From Opitutales bacterium (GTDB lineage: Bacteria > Verrucomicrobiota > Verrucomicrobiia > Opitutales > JABSRG01), in assembly GCA_028280845.1 (NCBI GenBank), contig JANQKZ010000049.1:24440-88439 (forward strand): a stretch of DNA of 64,000 nt, written 5' to 3'. Of the stretch, positions 1 through 9,449 are shown in pieces; within the stretch, counting starts at the first letter, position 1, and every line of letters begins with the position of its first letter. Both the position numbers and the translations under genes were made by a program. The notes beneath the pieces are model-generated. The model was not told the origin of the DNA. It was given only the letters and a program-made list of their open reading frames with translations, and searched no databases.

Positions 1-287
1 TAGGTCTTATTCGAGTCCACTGTAATCAAAACATTATCCCGGGAGAGGCCACGCAGAATCAAGTCACCGGCCATCGGTCCACGCCTCGACAGCGCCACGC
101 TCGGCACCTGCCGCGATAATACACTCGCCAGATCGATGGGTTTCGATTCTCGAAGGACGGAATCACTCACCCGGCTGCCAAATCCCTGCACCCCCGGAGC
201 GACCGTGACGAATGGATCCAACTCGATCAAGGTCTCTGCCTTGGCTGACAGAAGAGCACAAAGAAAACAAAGAAGATACCTATGCAT
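1..287 (-). CDS. TonB-dependent outer membrane receptor, N-terminal part (runs off window)
   Basis: Reading the minus strand from an ATG at 287, the frame stays open to the window edge for 95 codons. The product begins with a hydrophobic export signal (MHRYLLCFLCALLSAKA). It then shows a plug-domain pattern: DPFVTVAP, DSVLRESKPIDLASVLSRQ, and RRGPMAGDLILRGLSRDN, which is the usual 'locked plug' order of TonB-dependent receptors. These proteins import siderophores, vitamins or glycans through the outer membrane. The barrel lies outside the window, so the substrate cannot be named. The call rests on plug motifs only. Confidence 0.75.
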   Translation of the reverse strand, partial: MHRYLLCFLCALLSAKAETLIELDPFVTVAPGVQGFGSRVSDSVLRESKPIDLASVLSRQVPSVALSRRGPMAGDLILRGLSRDNVLITVDSNKT

Positions 288-484
288 TTTTCCTTAAATC
301 AGATGAGCTTATCATTCCTATACCTTTGGAGAGAGGTTGCACGGGAATACCTTAAATCCTTCGTCCTTATGAATAGCTCTTTTCGACAAAATAAGATCCG
401 TAAATTCAAACAATCGGGAAGCCCGGCATCAGGCATCCTAAGCTCGGTTGCATTTCCCCTGTATCCCTTTATCATCAACAACTG

Positions 485-1285
485 ATGCTGGATTTAACCC
501 ATGTTTCGGAATATCGGAAGCCCACCGCAGTCGTGGTCCTGATCATCCTGCTCCTATGGGAATCCGCTCATCCCTTTTTCCATTTTTTCAGACGAAAACC
601 GGGCCAACGCCTCCAACATGGACTACGCAATGTGCTCCTCGGACTACTCAATGCTGCCATGGTCGCAGGGGTCTTCGTCTGGACCTGGTTCGCCGTTGCC
701 ACATGGACCACACAATACCAGTTCGGCCTGCTCCACTGGCTCCCCCTCTCGCCCTTGGTAGCTACACTAACCGCTGTCCTCATCCTCGATTGCTGGACCT
801 ATTGGTGGCATCGCATGAACCATGAAATCCCCTTCTTCTGGAGGTTTCACCAGGTCCATCACTCCGATCCCAACATGGACGTGACCACCGCCAACCGATT
901 CCATATCGGGGAAATTGCCCTCTCCTCCCTGCTTCGCATTCCTATCCTGGCCTTGTCAGGCATTCAGCTTTGGCAACTCGCTCTCTACGAAACGCTGATG
1001 TTTGCCGTGGTACAGTTCCACCATGCAAATATTTCTCTACCTCCTCGCCTCGATCAGGGCCTGAGTTGGTTCATCACGACCCCCAACATGCACAAGGTGC
1101 ATCATTCCCGGCATCAACCCGAAACGGATTCTAACTATACCGCCTTCCTCAGCATCTGGGACCGCCTGTTTCGCTCCTATCAAAAGCTTGCCCACCCGGA
1201 AACCATCCAATTCGGATTAGAGGGCAAGGATAGTATGGATCAACAAAAACTATCCGGCCTGATGAAAGATCCCTGGCAAAAATAA
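485..1285 (+). CDS. Sterol desaturase / fatty acid hydroxylase family membrane protein
   Basis: The 266-residue product has several hydrophobic segments and the histidine clusters that bind a di-iron centre in the fatty acid hydroxylase superfamily: HRMNH near residue 110, HQVHH near 121, a central FHH, and HKVHHS near 200. The family is membrane-bound and uses O2 and electrons to hydroxylate or desaturate lipids or sterols. The substrate of bacterial members is usually unknown. The ATG at 485 starts directly before the hydrophobic N-terminus. It stands alone, divergent from the receptor gene upstream. Confidence 0.85.
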   Translation: MLDLTHVSEYRKPTAVVVLIILLLWESAHPFFHFFRRKPGQRLQHGLRNVLLGLLNAAMVAGVFVWTWFAVATWTTQYQFGLLHWLPLSPLVATLTAVLILDCWTYWWHRMNHEIPFFWRFHQVHHSDPNMDVTTANRFHIGEIALSSLLRIPILALSGIQLWQLALYETLMFAVVQFHHANISLPPRLDQGLSWFITTPNMHKVHHSRHQPETDSNYTAFLSIWDRLFRSYQKLAHPETIQFGLEGKDSMDQQKLSGLMKDPWQK

Positions 1286-1386
1286 CGGGATAGCGTGGTC
1301 ATCCAGGAAATCGCTCCAAACCTTTCTTTACCCGCAACTTGATGCTGGCGACTTATCAGTTCTAATTCATCGATTCTTTCCCATTT

Positions 1387-1773
1387 ATGGAGCCCATACA
1401 CCCAGACGAGTGGTCCATTGAAATCATCCCCGAAGATGACTCGGTCAACGCGTTGACGATATCCCCATCCGGCCCAGATCCTCAAGTTGAGCAGGTACTA
1501 AAGTATCATCAGTCCGACCGCTGGATCCTGCTTCTCCTGAACCCCAGCGTCGATTCCAGCGAACAGGTATCCGAAGCCCTGCTCAAGGCCTCTGGTTTCA
1601 GCTGGTATCGGGGCTCTGTCCGGATCCTCTCCAGTAACCCAATCCAGTATCGCGCGCTTTGGATTTTTGATATGCCTCGGCATGTCGGAGAACTCTGGAG
1701 CCACCGCTTTCAATGCCCCTATTTTGGTTTCGGCTCACTGGATGAACCGCCGGAACTCTTCAAAAGGGGATAG
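1387..1773 (+). CDS. Hypothetical protein, 128 residues
   Basis: I do not recognise a family. The product is soluble, acidic at the N-terminus, and has no signal peptide or membrane segment. The middle contains an alternating hydrophobic stretch (RWILLLLNPSVDSSEQ) and a Trp/Phe-rich C-terminal half ending in FGFGSLDEPPELFK. It lies 100 bp after the desaturase on the same strand and converges on the TolC-family gene, with only 12 bp between the stops. It is probably a real gene because the opposing frames are shorter and its composition looks protein-like. Confidence 0.55.
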   Translation: MEPIHPDEWSIEIIPEDDSVNALTISPSGPDPQVEQVLKYHQSDRWILLLLNPSVDSSEQVSEALLKASGFSWYRGSVRILSSNPIQYRALWIFDMPRHVGELWSHRFQCPYFGFGSLDEPPELFKRG

Positions 1774-1785
1774 GAGGCACCCGCT

Positions 1786-4188
1786 CTACGGAGTCGCCTG
1801 ATTCAGGGTATCCGACAAATCCCCCAGCCACTCGGCCTTTTCATCGGGCTCCTTCAGGATCTCAAACCATCCAATGGCTCGTTGATATGTCACGAGGTCG
1901 TTGAGGAACCGAAACAGGGAAACCGTGGCATTCTGCTGCGCCACCAGGAATTGATTCTGCGCGTCGAGTAAATCAATGATCGATACAGCCCCCTCCTTGT
2001 ACTTGTCCGTCACCACTTCCAGATTGCGTTGCGCCTTTTCTTCGGCCGTTCGACTAAATCGAAGGGTGGGATACGACGCGGTCAGCTGGTCGAGAGAATT
2101 TAAGGTTCGCTCTTCGATTTGCTGGTTCAGCAAGGAACGTTGGAACTCGAGATTGCGTAAACCGGCTTTCTCCTGGTTGAGAATATGGATACGTTGCGCT
2201 CCTTCAAAGATCGGAAGGGATGCGGTGACGCCCAGGCTCCATTGGTCATCATTGCCCTGCCCGGGGAATACCCCGGTGAAATTTTGGTCAATATTATAGG
2301 TATAGTTAAACCCTGCTCCCACCGATGGGAGGAAAAAATTCCTCCGTATTCGGTCCACATTGATCGTCTGGGCTTCAATGGCCTGCTCAAACGCAAGGAT
2401 CTCCGGGGATTGTTCCAGGGATTGCTGCCGGGAAAAGTCAACGAATGCATCGAAACGGCGCTGACTCTCAATGAGGGCCACTAGCCGATCCGCAGTCACT
2501 TCAAAGGACGGACTCTCCAAATCGAGTTCTTCCGGCTCCCAGACGGACTGGAGTTCGACTCCCAGTAAACGATTCAGGGAAGTCGTTGAAATTTCCACCT
2601 GGGCCGAAGCATCGACTAGAGCGGATTGATCTCCGGCCTCCTGACTTTCAAACCGTAACACATCTTCCGGTCCTGTGCTGCCAACCCGACGCCGGATCCT
2701 GGCCAACTCAAGATTTTCACGGGTTCGTGCCAGGTTATCTTTGGCGATTTTTTCCAGGGCCAGGTTGGAGAGCAGGAAGAGATAGGCACTGGCGACATTG
2801 CGCACTACATCAAACTGCACGGTCTGTTCTTCAAAGGTCGCTTGTTCGAAGAGGCGCTTCGAAATCGACCGGTTAGACCAGAGGTCATTGTTATAAATCA
2901 CCTGGTTGATGGTCACACCCACCGCGTGGGAATCCCTGGGGAAAAAACCGGAACTGGCTGAATCATCATCAATCCGGCTGTAGTCATAGGCGACTCCTGC
3001 CTGGGGCAGCAGAGGACTGGTGGCGACACGCTGGCCAAGCCGACTGATTTCGGTGCTTTCCCGTTGCGCTTGCAGTTGGAAATTATTTTGCAGCGCCAGG
3101 GTAACGGCCTGAATGAAAGCCAGGGGCTGCCCGAGTCGACCGCGGTGGCGGTCCTGCTCCAGGACCTCGGCATCCATCAACGCATTCAAATCCAGGGGAA
3201 TGCCAATCCGCTCAGCCGTTGCACCGTTGATCACCAATTGGGGAACAATGGGGAAAAAAGACCTGATCGCATTGGGGGACGTCCCATTGGAAATGTTGAC
3301 AAGATTTAAGGCCGTCCGGCGGGCCAGCTGCTCCGATATCTCGGGCATCGCGGCAGCAAAAACGCCTCGCTCCACCCCGGGCCGCCCAAAAAAAGCGAAC
3401 GTGGGCAAGCGTGCAGCATTGAACCCGGCGATCAACTCATCGATTTCAGCCAGGGACATGACAAAAGGGGCAAACAGGTAAACCGCTTCTGCTTCAGCTG
3501 GAAGCTGAGCCAGGGTCGCCTCCGCCGTAGGCTGATAAGTATGAAGAAAAATCTCGATAGAAAGGGCCTGTTCCAGCGCGGCAATTATGGCGGATGAATT
3601 TTCCACGGTATCCACCACCTTCGAATTAACCAGCATATCCACCCGCTTAAAACTCACGAGTCGTTGAAAGGCCTTGAGATCTGATTCGACCGTGTTCTCA
3701 GCCAGGGTAAGCGCCAGATTGGGTTTTATTGAAAACCCTTGGGAATTTACCACACCGCTCAATATATCAGCTCCTTGAAGCGCGGTCCCTAAGACTGGCT
3801 TGGGAAGGTCTCCCCTATACTGAATGGCCGCATCAATTGTAAGCAATCCTGACGCGATTACGATATCGACTTCCAAGTCGTTTAGAGCCGCATCCAACGC
3901 ACCGGCAGCGCCAGCACGGGTAAAGTCTCCCTCGAAGGCGGGGGACGACTTAAACACAAAGTCGACCCCTCCACGCTGTAAAACACCGACCTCACGCTCG
4001 ATTAACTCCGAAGTCTCATCCAGGAGCCAGCTGTCGCCATCGTGAACAATGGCAACGGTAATGACTTGAGATTCCATACCGTCCTGAGCCAAGGTGGAAA
4101 TGGTGGAGGCGATGAGTATACAAAGAGGAAGAAGGATGAATACGCCGAGACGCCAACCTCCAGAACGGGCTGCGGATAAAACTTGCAT
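1786..4188 (-). CDS. Fusion of an ABC substrate-binding-like domain and a TolC-type outer membrane efflux domain
   Basis: The 800-residue product opens with a signal or anchor segment (residues about 12-35). Residues about 42-340 resemble the periplasmic binding domain of the ABC_sub_bind family: an IVHDGDSW start, VDIVIASGLLTIDAA, a region reading LPTFAFFGRPGVERG, and the end PQLVINGATAERIGIPLD. Residues about 360-780 are an outer membrane efflux (OEP/TolC) domain with two long helical repeats, including ALQNNFQLQAQRESTEISRL and the closing SIIDLLDAQNQFLVAQQ. TolC proteins form trimeric outer membrane channels. Coupling to a binding domain is unusual, and no inner-membrane pump is encoded nearby. 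Confidence 0.75.
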   Translation of the reverse strand: MQVLSAARSGGWRLGVFILLPLCILIASTISTLAQDGMESQVITVAIVHDGDSWLLDETSELIEREVGVLQRGGVDFVFKSSPAFEGDFTRAGAAGALDAALNDLEVDIVIASGLLTIDAAIQYRGDLPKPVLGTALQGADILSGVVNSQGFSIKPNLALTLAENTVESDLKAFQRLVSFKRVDMLVNSKVVDTVENSSAIIAALEQALSIEIFLHTYQPTAEATLAQLPAEAEAVYLFAPFVMSLAEIDELIAGFNAARLPTFAFFGRPGVERGVFAAAMPEISEQLARRTALNLVNISNGTSPNAIRSFFPIVPQLVINGATAERIGIPLDLNALMDAEVLEQDRHRGRLGQPLAFIQAVTLALQNNFQLQAQRESTEISRLGQRVATSPLLPQAGVAYDYSRIDDDSASSGFFPRDSHAVGVTINQVIYNNDLWSNRSISKRLFEQATFEEQTVQFDVVRNVASAYLFLLSNLALEKIAKDNLARTRENLELARIRRRVGSTGPEDVLRFESQEAGDQSALVDASAQVEISTTSLNRLLGVELQSVWEPEELDLESPSFEVTADRLVALIESQRRFDAFVDFSRQQSLEQSPEILAFEQAIEAQTINVDRIRRNFFLPSVGAGFNYTYNIDQNFTGVFPGQGNDDQWSLGVTASLPIFEGAQRIHILNQEKAGLRNLEFQRSLLNQQIEERTLNSLDQLTASYPTLRFSRTAEEKAQRNLEVVTDKYKEGAVSIIDLLDAQNQFLVAQQNATVSLFRFLNDLVTYQRAIGWFEILKEPDEKAEWLGDLSDTLNQATP

Positions 4189-4227
4189 GGTAGTGTGAGA
4201 AAACAGCGAGACCGGTGGTCACCAGGG

Positions 4228-4536
4228 TTACTTCGCTTGTCCGGGTTTAAAGAAGAGCAGGCAAAGCAGGTATAGATTATACACGGGGATAAAAAACAAG
4301 ATGGAGGGAATCCCTAAATCCTGGAACCGACGCATCATTTGAATGAAAAGGGCGGTTCCTACCATCACCCATACGAAGATCGCCCAGAATATCCCCACAG
4401 TCTTGAAGTGAAGGAAGTGATATCCCGCCTCATAGACAATAAAGCCAAGGATACAGCCCACCGCAAAAGTTCCGAAGAAACGCAGAGAAAACTGCCTACG
4501 CCCTATGGGGCCTTCTGTGTTCAGTAGAAATTCCAT
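4228..4536 (-). CDS. DUF805-type small inner membrane protein
   Basis: The product of about 102 residues shows the DUF805 layout: an N-terminal GPIGRRQFSLR motif, transmembrane helices, a RRFQDLGIP motif between helices, and a C-terminal NLYLLCLLFFKPG. I chose the ATG at 4536 (MEFLLNTEG) because family members start close to the GR-R-FW motif. A TTG at 4572 would add 12 residues. The function of the family is unknown. It lies between the TolC-like gene and transaldolase on the same strand. Confidence 0.75.
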   Translation of the reverse strand: MEFLLNTEGPIGRRQFSLRFFGTFAVGCILGFIVYEAGYHFLHFKTVGIFWAIFVWVMVGTALFIQMMRRFQDLGIPSILFFIPVYNLYLLCLLFFKPGQAK

Positions 4537-4594
4537 CCTGTCACAAAAGACAGAAAAGCTGCTTCTTTTCAAGAGGAGAGTCCGAATTCAACGC

Positions 4595-5578
4595 TCAACC
4601 CAGACTTTCCGTGATCATGTGACGCAGCTTCCGAAGATCCGCCCCAAATACGCGGATCCCTTGAGCTAACTTTTCGGTCGCCATGGCATCCTCGTTTAAA
4701 TGCCAACGGAAACGGATCTCATCCAGTTCCAGCTTTTCGATCGGCTCATTCAGGGAATCCCCGGGCGACAGCTTTTCCGTAACAGGGTCCTGCATTTGCG
4801 AAAGGTCTTCCAGCAAATTGGGGGATATCGTCAAGAGATCGCACCCGGCCAACTCCGTGATTTGGCCCACATTGCGGAAGCTGGCTCCCATGACCTCTGT
4901 TTCGTAGCCGAACTTTTTGTAGTAGTTATAAATGGTCTTGACGGACTGTACCCCGGGATCATTGCCACCCGTGTAGTCTTCCCCCGTCTCCTGCTTATAC
5001 CAGTCATATATCCGGCCCACAAACGGAGAAATCAATTGGGCTCCAGCCTCAGCACAAGCAACCGCCTGCGCCAAACAAAACATAAGCGTCATATTACAAC
5101 GAATTCCATCTTTCTGCAGCAATCTCGCCGCTTCAACACCTTCCCATGTGGAGGCAATTTTGATGAGAATCCGTTCCCGGTCGATCCCCTCCTTTTCATA
5201 CAGGTCGATCAGGTCATGAGCTTTCCGGACTGTGTTCTCCATGTCGAAGGACAAGCGGGCATCGACCTCGGTTGAAACCCGACCGGGGACAATTTTCAAA
5301 ATTTCCAAGCCAAACAGGATCAGCACACGGTCTACCACCTTATCAATCAGGGCCTCCCCGGATACTCCGTTATTCTTATTTTCCGCAACGGCTTGATCCA
5401 ACAGAGCGCGATACTCTTCTTTTTGGACCGCTTTAAGGATTAAACTGGGATTGGTAGTCGCGTCTTGCGGCTCATATGCCTTCATCAACTCGAAATCGCC
5501 GGTGTCGGCTACCACTTTAGTCAATTGTTTGAGCTGCTCCAGGGAGTTCCTCGAGGTGGCGGTGTTTGGTCTACTCAT
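4595..5578 (-). CDS. tal: Transaldolase
   Basis: The enzyme moves a dihydroxyacetone unit between sugar phosphates in the non-oxidative pentose phosphate pathway. The 327-residue length fits the classical TalB type. Visible motifs are DATTNPSLI near residue 39, the Schiff-base lysine region [12 protein letters not shown] (Lys about 140), [11 protein letters not shown], and [10 protein letters not shown]. It starts at an ATG with no ribosome-binding sequence ahead, and stands between small membrane protein genes. It is probably cytoplasmic housekeeping. Confidence 0.97.
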   Translation of the reverse strand: MSRPNTATSRNSLEQLKQLTKVVADTGDFELMKAYEPQDATTNPSLILKAVQKEEYRALLDQAVAENKNNGVSGEALIDKVVDRVLILFGLEILKIVPGRVSTEVDARLSFDMENTVRKAHDLIDLYEKEGIDRERILIKIASTWEGVEAARLLQKDGIRCNMTLMFCLAQAVACAEAGAQLISPFVGRIYDWYKQETGEDYTGGNDPGVQSVKTIYNYYKKFGYETEVMGASFRNVGQITELAGCDLLTISPNLLEDLSQMQDPVTEKLSPGDSLNEPIEKLELDEIRFRWHLNEDAMATEKLAQGIRVFGADLRKLRHMITESLG

Positions 5579-5671
5579 AATATTTTAGTCAGGTTGGGGA
5601 TTTAACCCAAATGGCAAATTCCTCCCTTGGAAAGGCTCAAGTCTTCGCATTTTTAAAAGTTTACCCAATCC

Positions 5672-6058
5672 TCACCTCCACCTGGCAGCCAACACAGCCA
5701 TGTTGCCCCAGCCACATAAAAAAAAGAGACCTCCAATCGGTGTCACCGGCCCTAACCAACCCGGCCCACCCAGGGAGAGACCAAACAGGGAACCACTAAA
5801 CAGTGGAATCCCCACAACCCAACACCAACCCGAGAATTCAAAACGCCTAATATGTTCATTATCAGTTACTTTACGAATGAACCCCAGAAAGACCAGGGCC
5901 AGCGCATGCCACATCATATAGTCCACACCCGTCTGCCACGTCTCCAGATGGCCCGCCTCCACCAGTCGGGACTTCAACGCATGAGCTCCAAATGCTCCTG
6001 AAGCCACAGCCAAAAACCCGAAAACCGCTCCTACCGCCAGAAAGATTTTTCCATTCAT
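5672..6058 (-). CDS. DUF423 family membrane protein
   Basis: The 128-residue product has four hydrophobic segments. It shows the family's features: an N-terminal GAFGAHALKSRL motif, WQTGVDYMMWHALALV in the second helix, and GSLFGLSLGG followed by TPIGGLFFLCGW. These are the hallmarks of the YgdD/YwdK (DUF423) group of small inner-membrane proteins of unknown function. The ATG at 6058 gives the full family length. Confidence 0.88.
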   Translation of the reverse strand: MNGKIFLAVGAVFGFLAVASGAFGAHALKSRLVEAGHLETWQTGVDYMMWHALALVFLGFIRKVTDNEHIRRFEFSGWCWVVGIPLFSGSLFGLSLGGPGWLGPVTPIGGLFFLCGWGNMAVLAARWR

Positions 6059-6161
6059 ATCGATTTAAGATAGTTCACACCACGACGCTCAATTCGCTCC
6101 AATCCTAAAAAAGCGTTTGACAGCCCCTCGGCAAAATTTATTTTCCACTCTTTTTCCACCA

Positions 6162-6587
6162 ATGAAAACGACTTTAGCAAAAACCGGCCAAGTAGAGCGT
6201 AACTGGTACATCGTCGATGCCGACGGTGAAATCCTGGGGCGTCTGGCAGTCAAGATCGCCAATGTCCTCCGCGGCCGTCACAAAGCCACCTTCACCCCTC
6301 ACGTCGACACCGGGGATTACGTTGTGGTCATCAATGCCGATAAGGTCCGGCTCACCGGCAAAAAGGAAGAACAAAAGAATTACATGTTTTACTCCGGTTG
6401 GTTCGGTAATGAAAAATATGTGGGCGTGTCTGACTTCCGCCAACGCCGCCCTGAGTTTATTGTCGAAAATGCCGTCAGGGGCATGCTCCCGCGCAACCGC
6501 CTTGCCCGCCAGATGATGAAGAAACTCCGCGTTTATGGTGGTGCTGAACATCCCCACACCGAACGTGAGCTGACCCCTCTTAAATAA
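6162..6587 (+). CDS. rplM: 50S ribosomal protein L13
   Basis: The 141-residue product carries the L13 signatures: WYIVDADGEILGRLA at the N-terminus, the basic RGRHKATFTPHVDTGDYVV stretch, NADKVRLTGKK, and the C-terminal GMLPRNRLARQMMKKLRVY. I start at ATG 6162 (MKTTLAKTG) because this matches the family N-terminus; an upstream TTG would add 15 unrelated residues. rpsI follows after 18 bp, the usual rplM-rpsI pair, so both are probably co-transcribed. Confidence 0.97.
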   Translation: MKTTLAKTGQVERNWYIVDADGEILGRLAVKIANVLRGRHKATFTPHVDTGDYVVVINADKVRLTGKKEEQKNYMFYSGWFGNEKYVGVSDFRQRRPEFIVENAVRGMLPRNRLARQMMKKLRVYGGAEHPHTERELTPLK

Positions 6588-6605
6588 TTTAGATTAGCCC
6601 GCTAC

Positions 6606-7010
6606 ATGAGCACCACAGCCGAAAAAGAAGTATTTGTTGCCGTAGGCCGCCGGAAAAACGCCAGCGCCCGCGTCCGCTTGTCCCGGGGAACCGGCAAGAT
6701 CACCATCAACGATCGGGATGCCGATACCTATTTGTTCACTGAGCAAATGCATCGTCACGCCCTGGCCCCGCTGACCACCGCAGAGCACGTCGACGATGTC
6801 GACCTCACGATCAAGGTAGTCGGTGGCGGACAAACCGGCCAGGCAGGAGCAATTGCCCACGGTATCGCCCGCGCCCTCGAGAAAATGAATCCCGAATTAC
6901 GCATCCCCCTCAAAAAGGCAGGTCACCTCACCCGCGACCCCCGCATGAAAGAGCGCAAAAAAGCCGGTCAACCCGGTGCCCGCAAGAGATTCCAGTTCTC
7001 CAAACGCTGA
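6606..7010 (+). CDS. rpsI: 30S ribosomal protein S9
   Basis: The 134-residue product has the S9 motifs GRRKNASARVRL, the central GGGQTGQAGAIAHGIARAL, and the basic tail LTRDPRMKERKK ending in GARKRFQFSKR, which reaches into the ribosomal P site. It is the second gene of the rplM-rpsI pair, and a strong hairpin terminator follows 45 bp after its stop, closing this transcription unit before argC. Confidence 0.97.
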   Translation: MSTTAEKEVFVAVGRRKNASARVRLSRGTGKITINDRDADTYLFTEQMHRHALAPLTTAEHVDDVDLTIKVVGGGQTGQAGAIAHGIARALEKMNPELRIPLKKAGHLTRDPRMKERKKAGQPGARKRFQFSKR

Positions 7011-7054
7011 TGCGTCTGGCGTCTCTGTGCTGTAAACTTTAGACCTTTCTGTAC

Positions 7055-7090
7055 AGGCCTCCCAGGCGTTTCCTGGGGGGCCTTTTTGTT
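7055..7090 (+). terminator. Rho-independent terminator after rplM-rpsI
   Basis: A 12-bp stem (AGGCCTCCCAGG against CCTGGGGGGCCT with one G-T wobble) with a 5-base loop is followed by TTTTTGTTTTC. Its position and direction fit termination of the ribosomal protein operon. Confidence 0.88.
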
Positions 7091-7151
7091 TTCTCATGTC
7101 TCGCCCTCCTCATTCTCCTCTTCATCTTCATCCTCCTCCCAAATATCAATC

Positions 7152-8183
7152 ATGAACATCGGAATCGTAGGCGCCTCCGGGTATACAGGGGAAACCCTGG
7201 TTGCCCTCCTGGCTGATCACCCCCATGCGGACCTGGTCGCGGTGGCTTCACGCAGCCAGGCGGGAAAACCACTTGGCGTTGGAATTCCCAGGTTGCGGGG
7301 CTCTTCTATCGCCGATCTGCCTTTTGTTTCAGCTGAAATCGAAACCCTAGCCCGGATCGAGGTGGATACCTGGTTCCTGGCCCTGCCGCATGGCGTGGCC
7401 ACCACCTTTGCTCAGGCCCTGCTGCAAGCAGGCAAAACGGTCATCGATTTAAGCGCTGACTTCCGCCTCTCCTCCCCCGAAACCTATCAAACCCATTACG
7501 GCAATCCACATCCAGCCCCTGCCCTGTTGGAGACGACTCCCTATGTGCTCCCTGAACTGACCCCGACTGATGCGTGGAGTCAGGCAAAGTTGATCGCCTG
7601 TCCGGGTTGTTATCCAACCAGCATCCTACTTCCGCTCATCCCCCTCCTTCGCGCCAACCTGGTGGATCCTGATTCAATCATCATTAATAGCTACAGCGGA
7701 GTCAGCGGGGCGGGAAAAAAAGCCGTCGAAACCTTTCTATATTGTGAGCGGAATGAAAGCATGAAGGCCTACGGCGTAACCAATCATCGCCACCTTTCCG
7801 AGATCGAGGAACAGCTATCCGCCGCAGCTGGAAAACCCATCCAGGTTCAATTCACCCCCCACCTCGCGCCCATGAACCAGGGAATCCTGTCCACCATCGT
7901 GGTAGCCGCCCCCCATACCGCTGGTGAGGCTATCCACTCCTGCTGGGAATCGACCTATACCAATGCCCCCTGCGTCGCCCTGCTTCCCCCCGGTTCTCAG
8001 CCCGACCCCGCCCACGTCTCCAAAACGAATCGCGCCGACATGGCTGTCGTCAAAGATAACCGCACAGGCAACCTCATTCTTACCTGTGCGATTGACAACC
8101 TGGTCAAAGGGGCCGGCGGTCAGGCTATCCAGATCTTCAACCAACTCCAGGGCTGGCCTCAACACACAGGCCTTCCCCTGTAA
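7152..8183 (+). CDS. argC: N-acetyl-gamma-glutamyl-phosphate reductase
   Basis: ArgC reduces N-acetylglutamyl phosphate to the semialdehyde with NADPH, the third step of arginine synthesis. The 343-residue product has the nucleotide-binding start GIVGASGYTGETLVALL, the catalytic-cysteine motif CPGCYPTS (nucleophile Cys about 153), SGVSGAGKKA, and FTPHLAPMNQGIL. The ATG at 7152 fits the family N-terminus; an upstream Ser-rich extension from 7086 is not family-like. It opens the arg gene run after the ribosomal terminator. Confidence 0.97.
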   Translation: MNIGIVGASGYTGETLVALLADHPHADLVAVASRSQAGKPLGVGIPRLRGSSIADLPFVSAEIETLARIEVDTWFLALPHGVATTFAQALLQAGKTVIDLSADFRLSSPETYQTHYGNPHPAPALLETTPYVLPELTPTDAWSQAKLIACPGCYPTSILLPLIPLLRANLVDPDSIIINSYSGVSGAGKKAVETFLYCERNESMKAYGVTNHRHLSEIEEQLSAAAGKPIQVQFTPHLAPMNQGILSTIVVAAPHTAGEAIHSCWESTYTNAPCVALLPPGSQPDPAHVSKTNRADMAVVKDNRTGNLILTCAIDNLVKGAGGQAIQIFNQLQGWPQHTGLPL

Positions 8184-8219
8184 CCTCACTCCGACGCTTA
8201 CGCTTAATCCCCATCCGCC

Positions 8220-9449
8220 ATGAACCCCTCCACTCCCCCATCCGCTTCTGGCATCGCTGCGGTTCCCGGTTTTCGCCTGGCCGCCTCATCCGCCGATGTT
8301 CGAGGTTTAAGGGATCATCGCCTCGATATGGCCCTTATTGTGTCTGATGTTCCGGAAACCACCGGGGCGGCCGTTTTCACTCAGAACGATGTCAAGGCGG
8401 CCCCGGTCAAACTTGGTCTGGCCAGCATGGAAAGTAATCGGGGGGTCCTCCGCGCCATCCTCATCAACAGCGGCAATGCCAATGCCTGCACCGGTCTACA
8501 AGGGGATCAGGATGCACAGGCAATGGCCGAAGCCACAGCCACCAGCCTGGGAATCCCTTCCAACCAGGTCCTGGTATGCTCCACCGGGCGCATTGGCCGG
8601 GCTTTACCCATGGATCGGATCATGCCCAAGATCCCCGAGCTCATCCAGGGCGTCAACGATCTCCCGGAAACCGAGGAAGAGGCGGCCCAGGCCATCCTGA
8701 CCAGCGACACGCGCCCCAAACTGGTTTGCCTGACCGGAGAGATCCAGGGACAGACCTTCACCATTGGGGGGATGGCCAAGGGAGCCGGCATGATCCAACC
8801 CGACATGGCCACCATGCTCGCCCACCTTTGCAGCGATGTTCGCCTCAGTCCCGACCTGGCCCTGAACTACTTGCGAAAGGCAACAGCCGATACCTTCAAC
8901 GCCATCACGGTGGATGGAGACATGAGCACGAACGACACCGTTACCCTCCAGACTAACGGGCTTTCCGGAATCTGTATCGATGATTTGGATACAAAGGACC
9001 AGGATACCTTTTTTAAACTACTCGAAGCCACCTGCTGGGATCTTGCTCGGAAAATAGTGGGAGATGGAGAAAAGATCAGCAAGGTGGTCGAGCTTCAGAT
9101 TACCGGAGCTCCCGACAAGACGGCTGCCGAGGCAGTGGCCCGCTGTATTGGAAACTCCCTGCTCGTCAAAACTTCCTGGTATGGGTCCGACCCGAATTGG
9201 GGCCGCCTTCTCGATGCCGCCGGCTACGCCAAAGTTGGACTCAAGGAGGATTCCCTATCACTGGCCTATAACGCGATACCCGTCATCGAGCACGGTGAAG
9301 TCCAGGCCGAACGGGAATCCGAATGGAAAGCCGTGGTAAGTTTGCCTGAGTTTTCCATCACCCTCGATCTTGGACTGGGGGACGCCGCCTTTCGCCTGTT
9401 AACCTCTGATCTGACTGAAGCTTATGTCGATTTTAACAAAAGTGAGTGA
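8220..9449 (+). CDS. argJ: Bifunctional ornithine acetyltransferase / N-acetylglutamate synthase
   Basis: ArgJ transfers the acetyl group from N-acetylornithine to glutamate, giving the cyclic (acetyl-recycling) arginine pathway; bifunctional forms also use acetyl-CoA. The 409-residue product shows INSGNANACTG, GMAKGAGMIQPDMATMLAHL with the autocleavage site before Thr 198, and NAITVDGDMSTNDT. The C-terminal part contains SWYGSDPNWGRLLDAAGYA. The last 26 bases overlap the start of argB, suggesting translational coupling. No argA or argE lies in the window, consistent with the cyclic route. Confidence 0.97.
   Translation: MNPSTPPSASGIAAVPGFRLAASSADVRGLRDHRLDMALIVSDVPETTGAAVFTQNDVKAAPVKLGLASMESNRGVLRAILINSGNANACTGLQGDQDAQAMAEATATSLGIPSNQVLVCSTGRIGRALPMDRIMPKIPELIQGVNDLPETEEEAAQAILTSDTRPKLVCLTGEIQGQTFTIGGMAKGAGMIQPDMATMLAHLCSDVRLSPDLALNYLRKATADTFNAITVDGDMSTNDTVTLQTNGLSGICIDDLDTKDQDTFFKLLEATCWDLARKIVGDGEKISKVVELQITGAPDKTAAEAVARCIGNSLLVKTSWYGSDPNWGRLLDAAGYAKVGLKEDSLSLAYNAIPVIEHGEVQAERESEWKAVVSLPEFSITLDLGLGDAAFRLLTSDLTEAYVDFNKSE

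Noticed and set aside
4700..5275. A 191-codon open frame on the plus strand
   Set aside because: It runs antisense to the transaldolase gene and reads as a mirror of conserved codons with no family pattern.
6117..6161. Upstream TTG start for rplM
   Set aside because: The extra 15 residues are unlike the N-terminus of L13, while ATG 6162 gives the family start.
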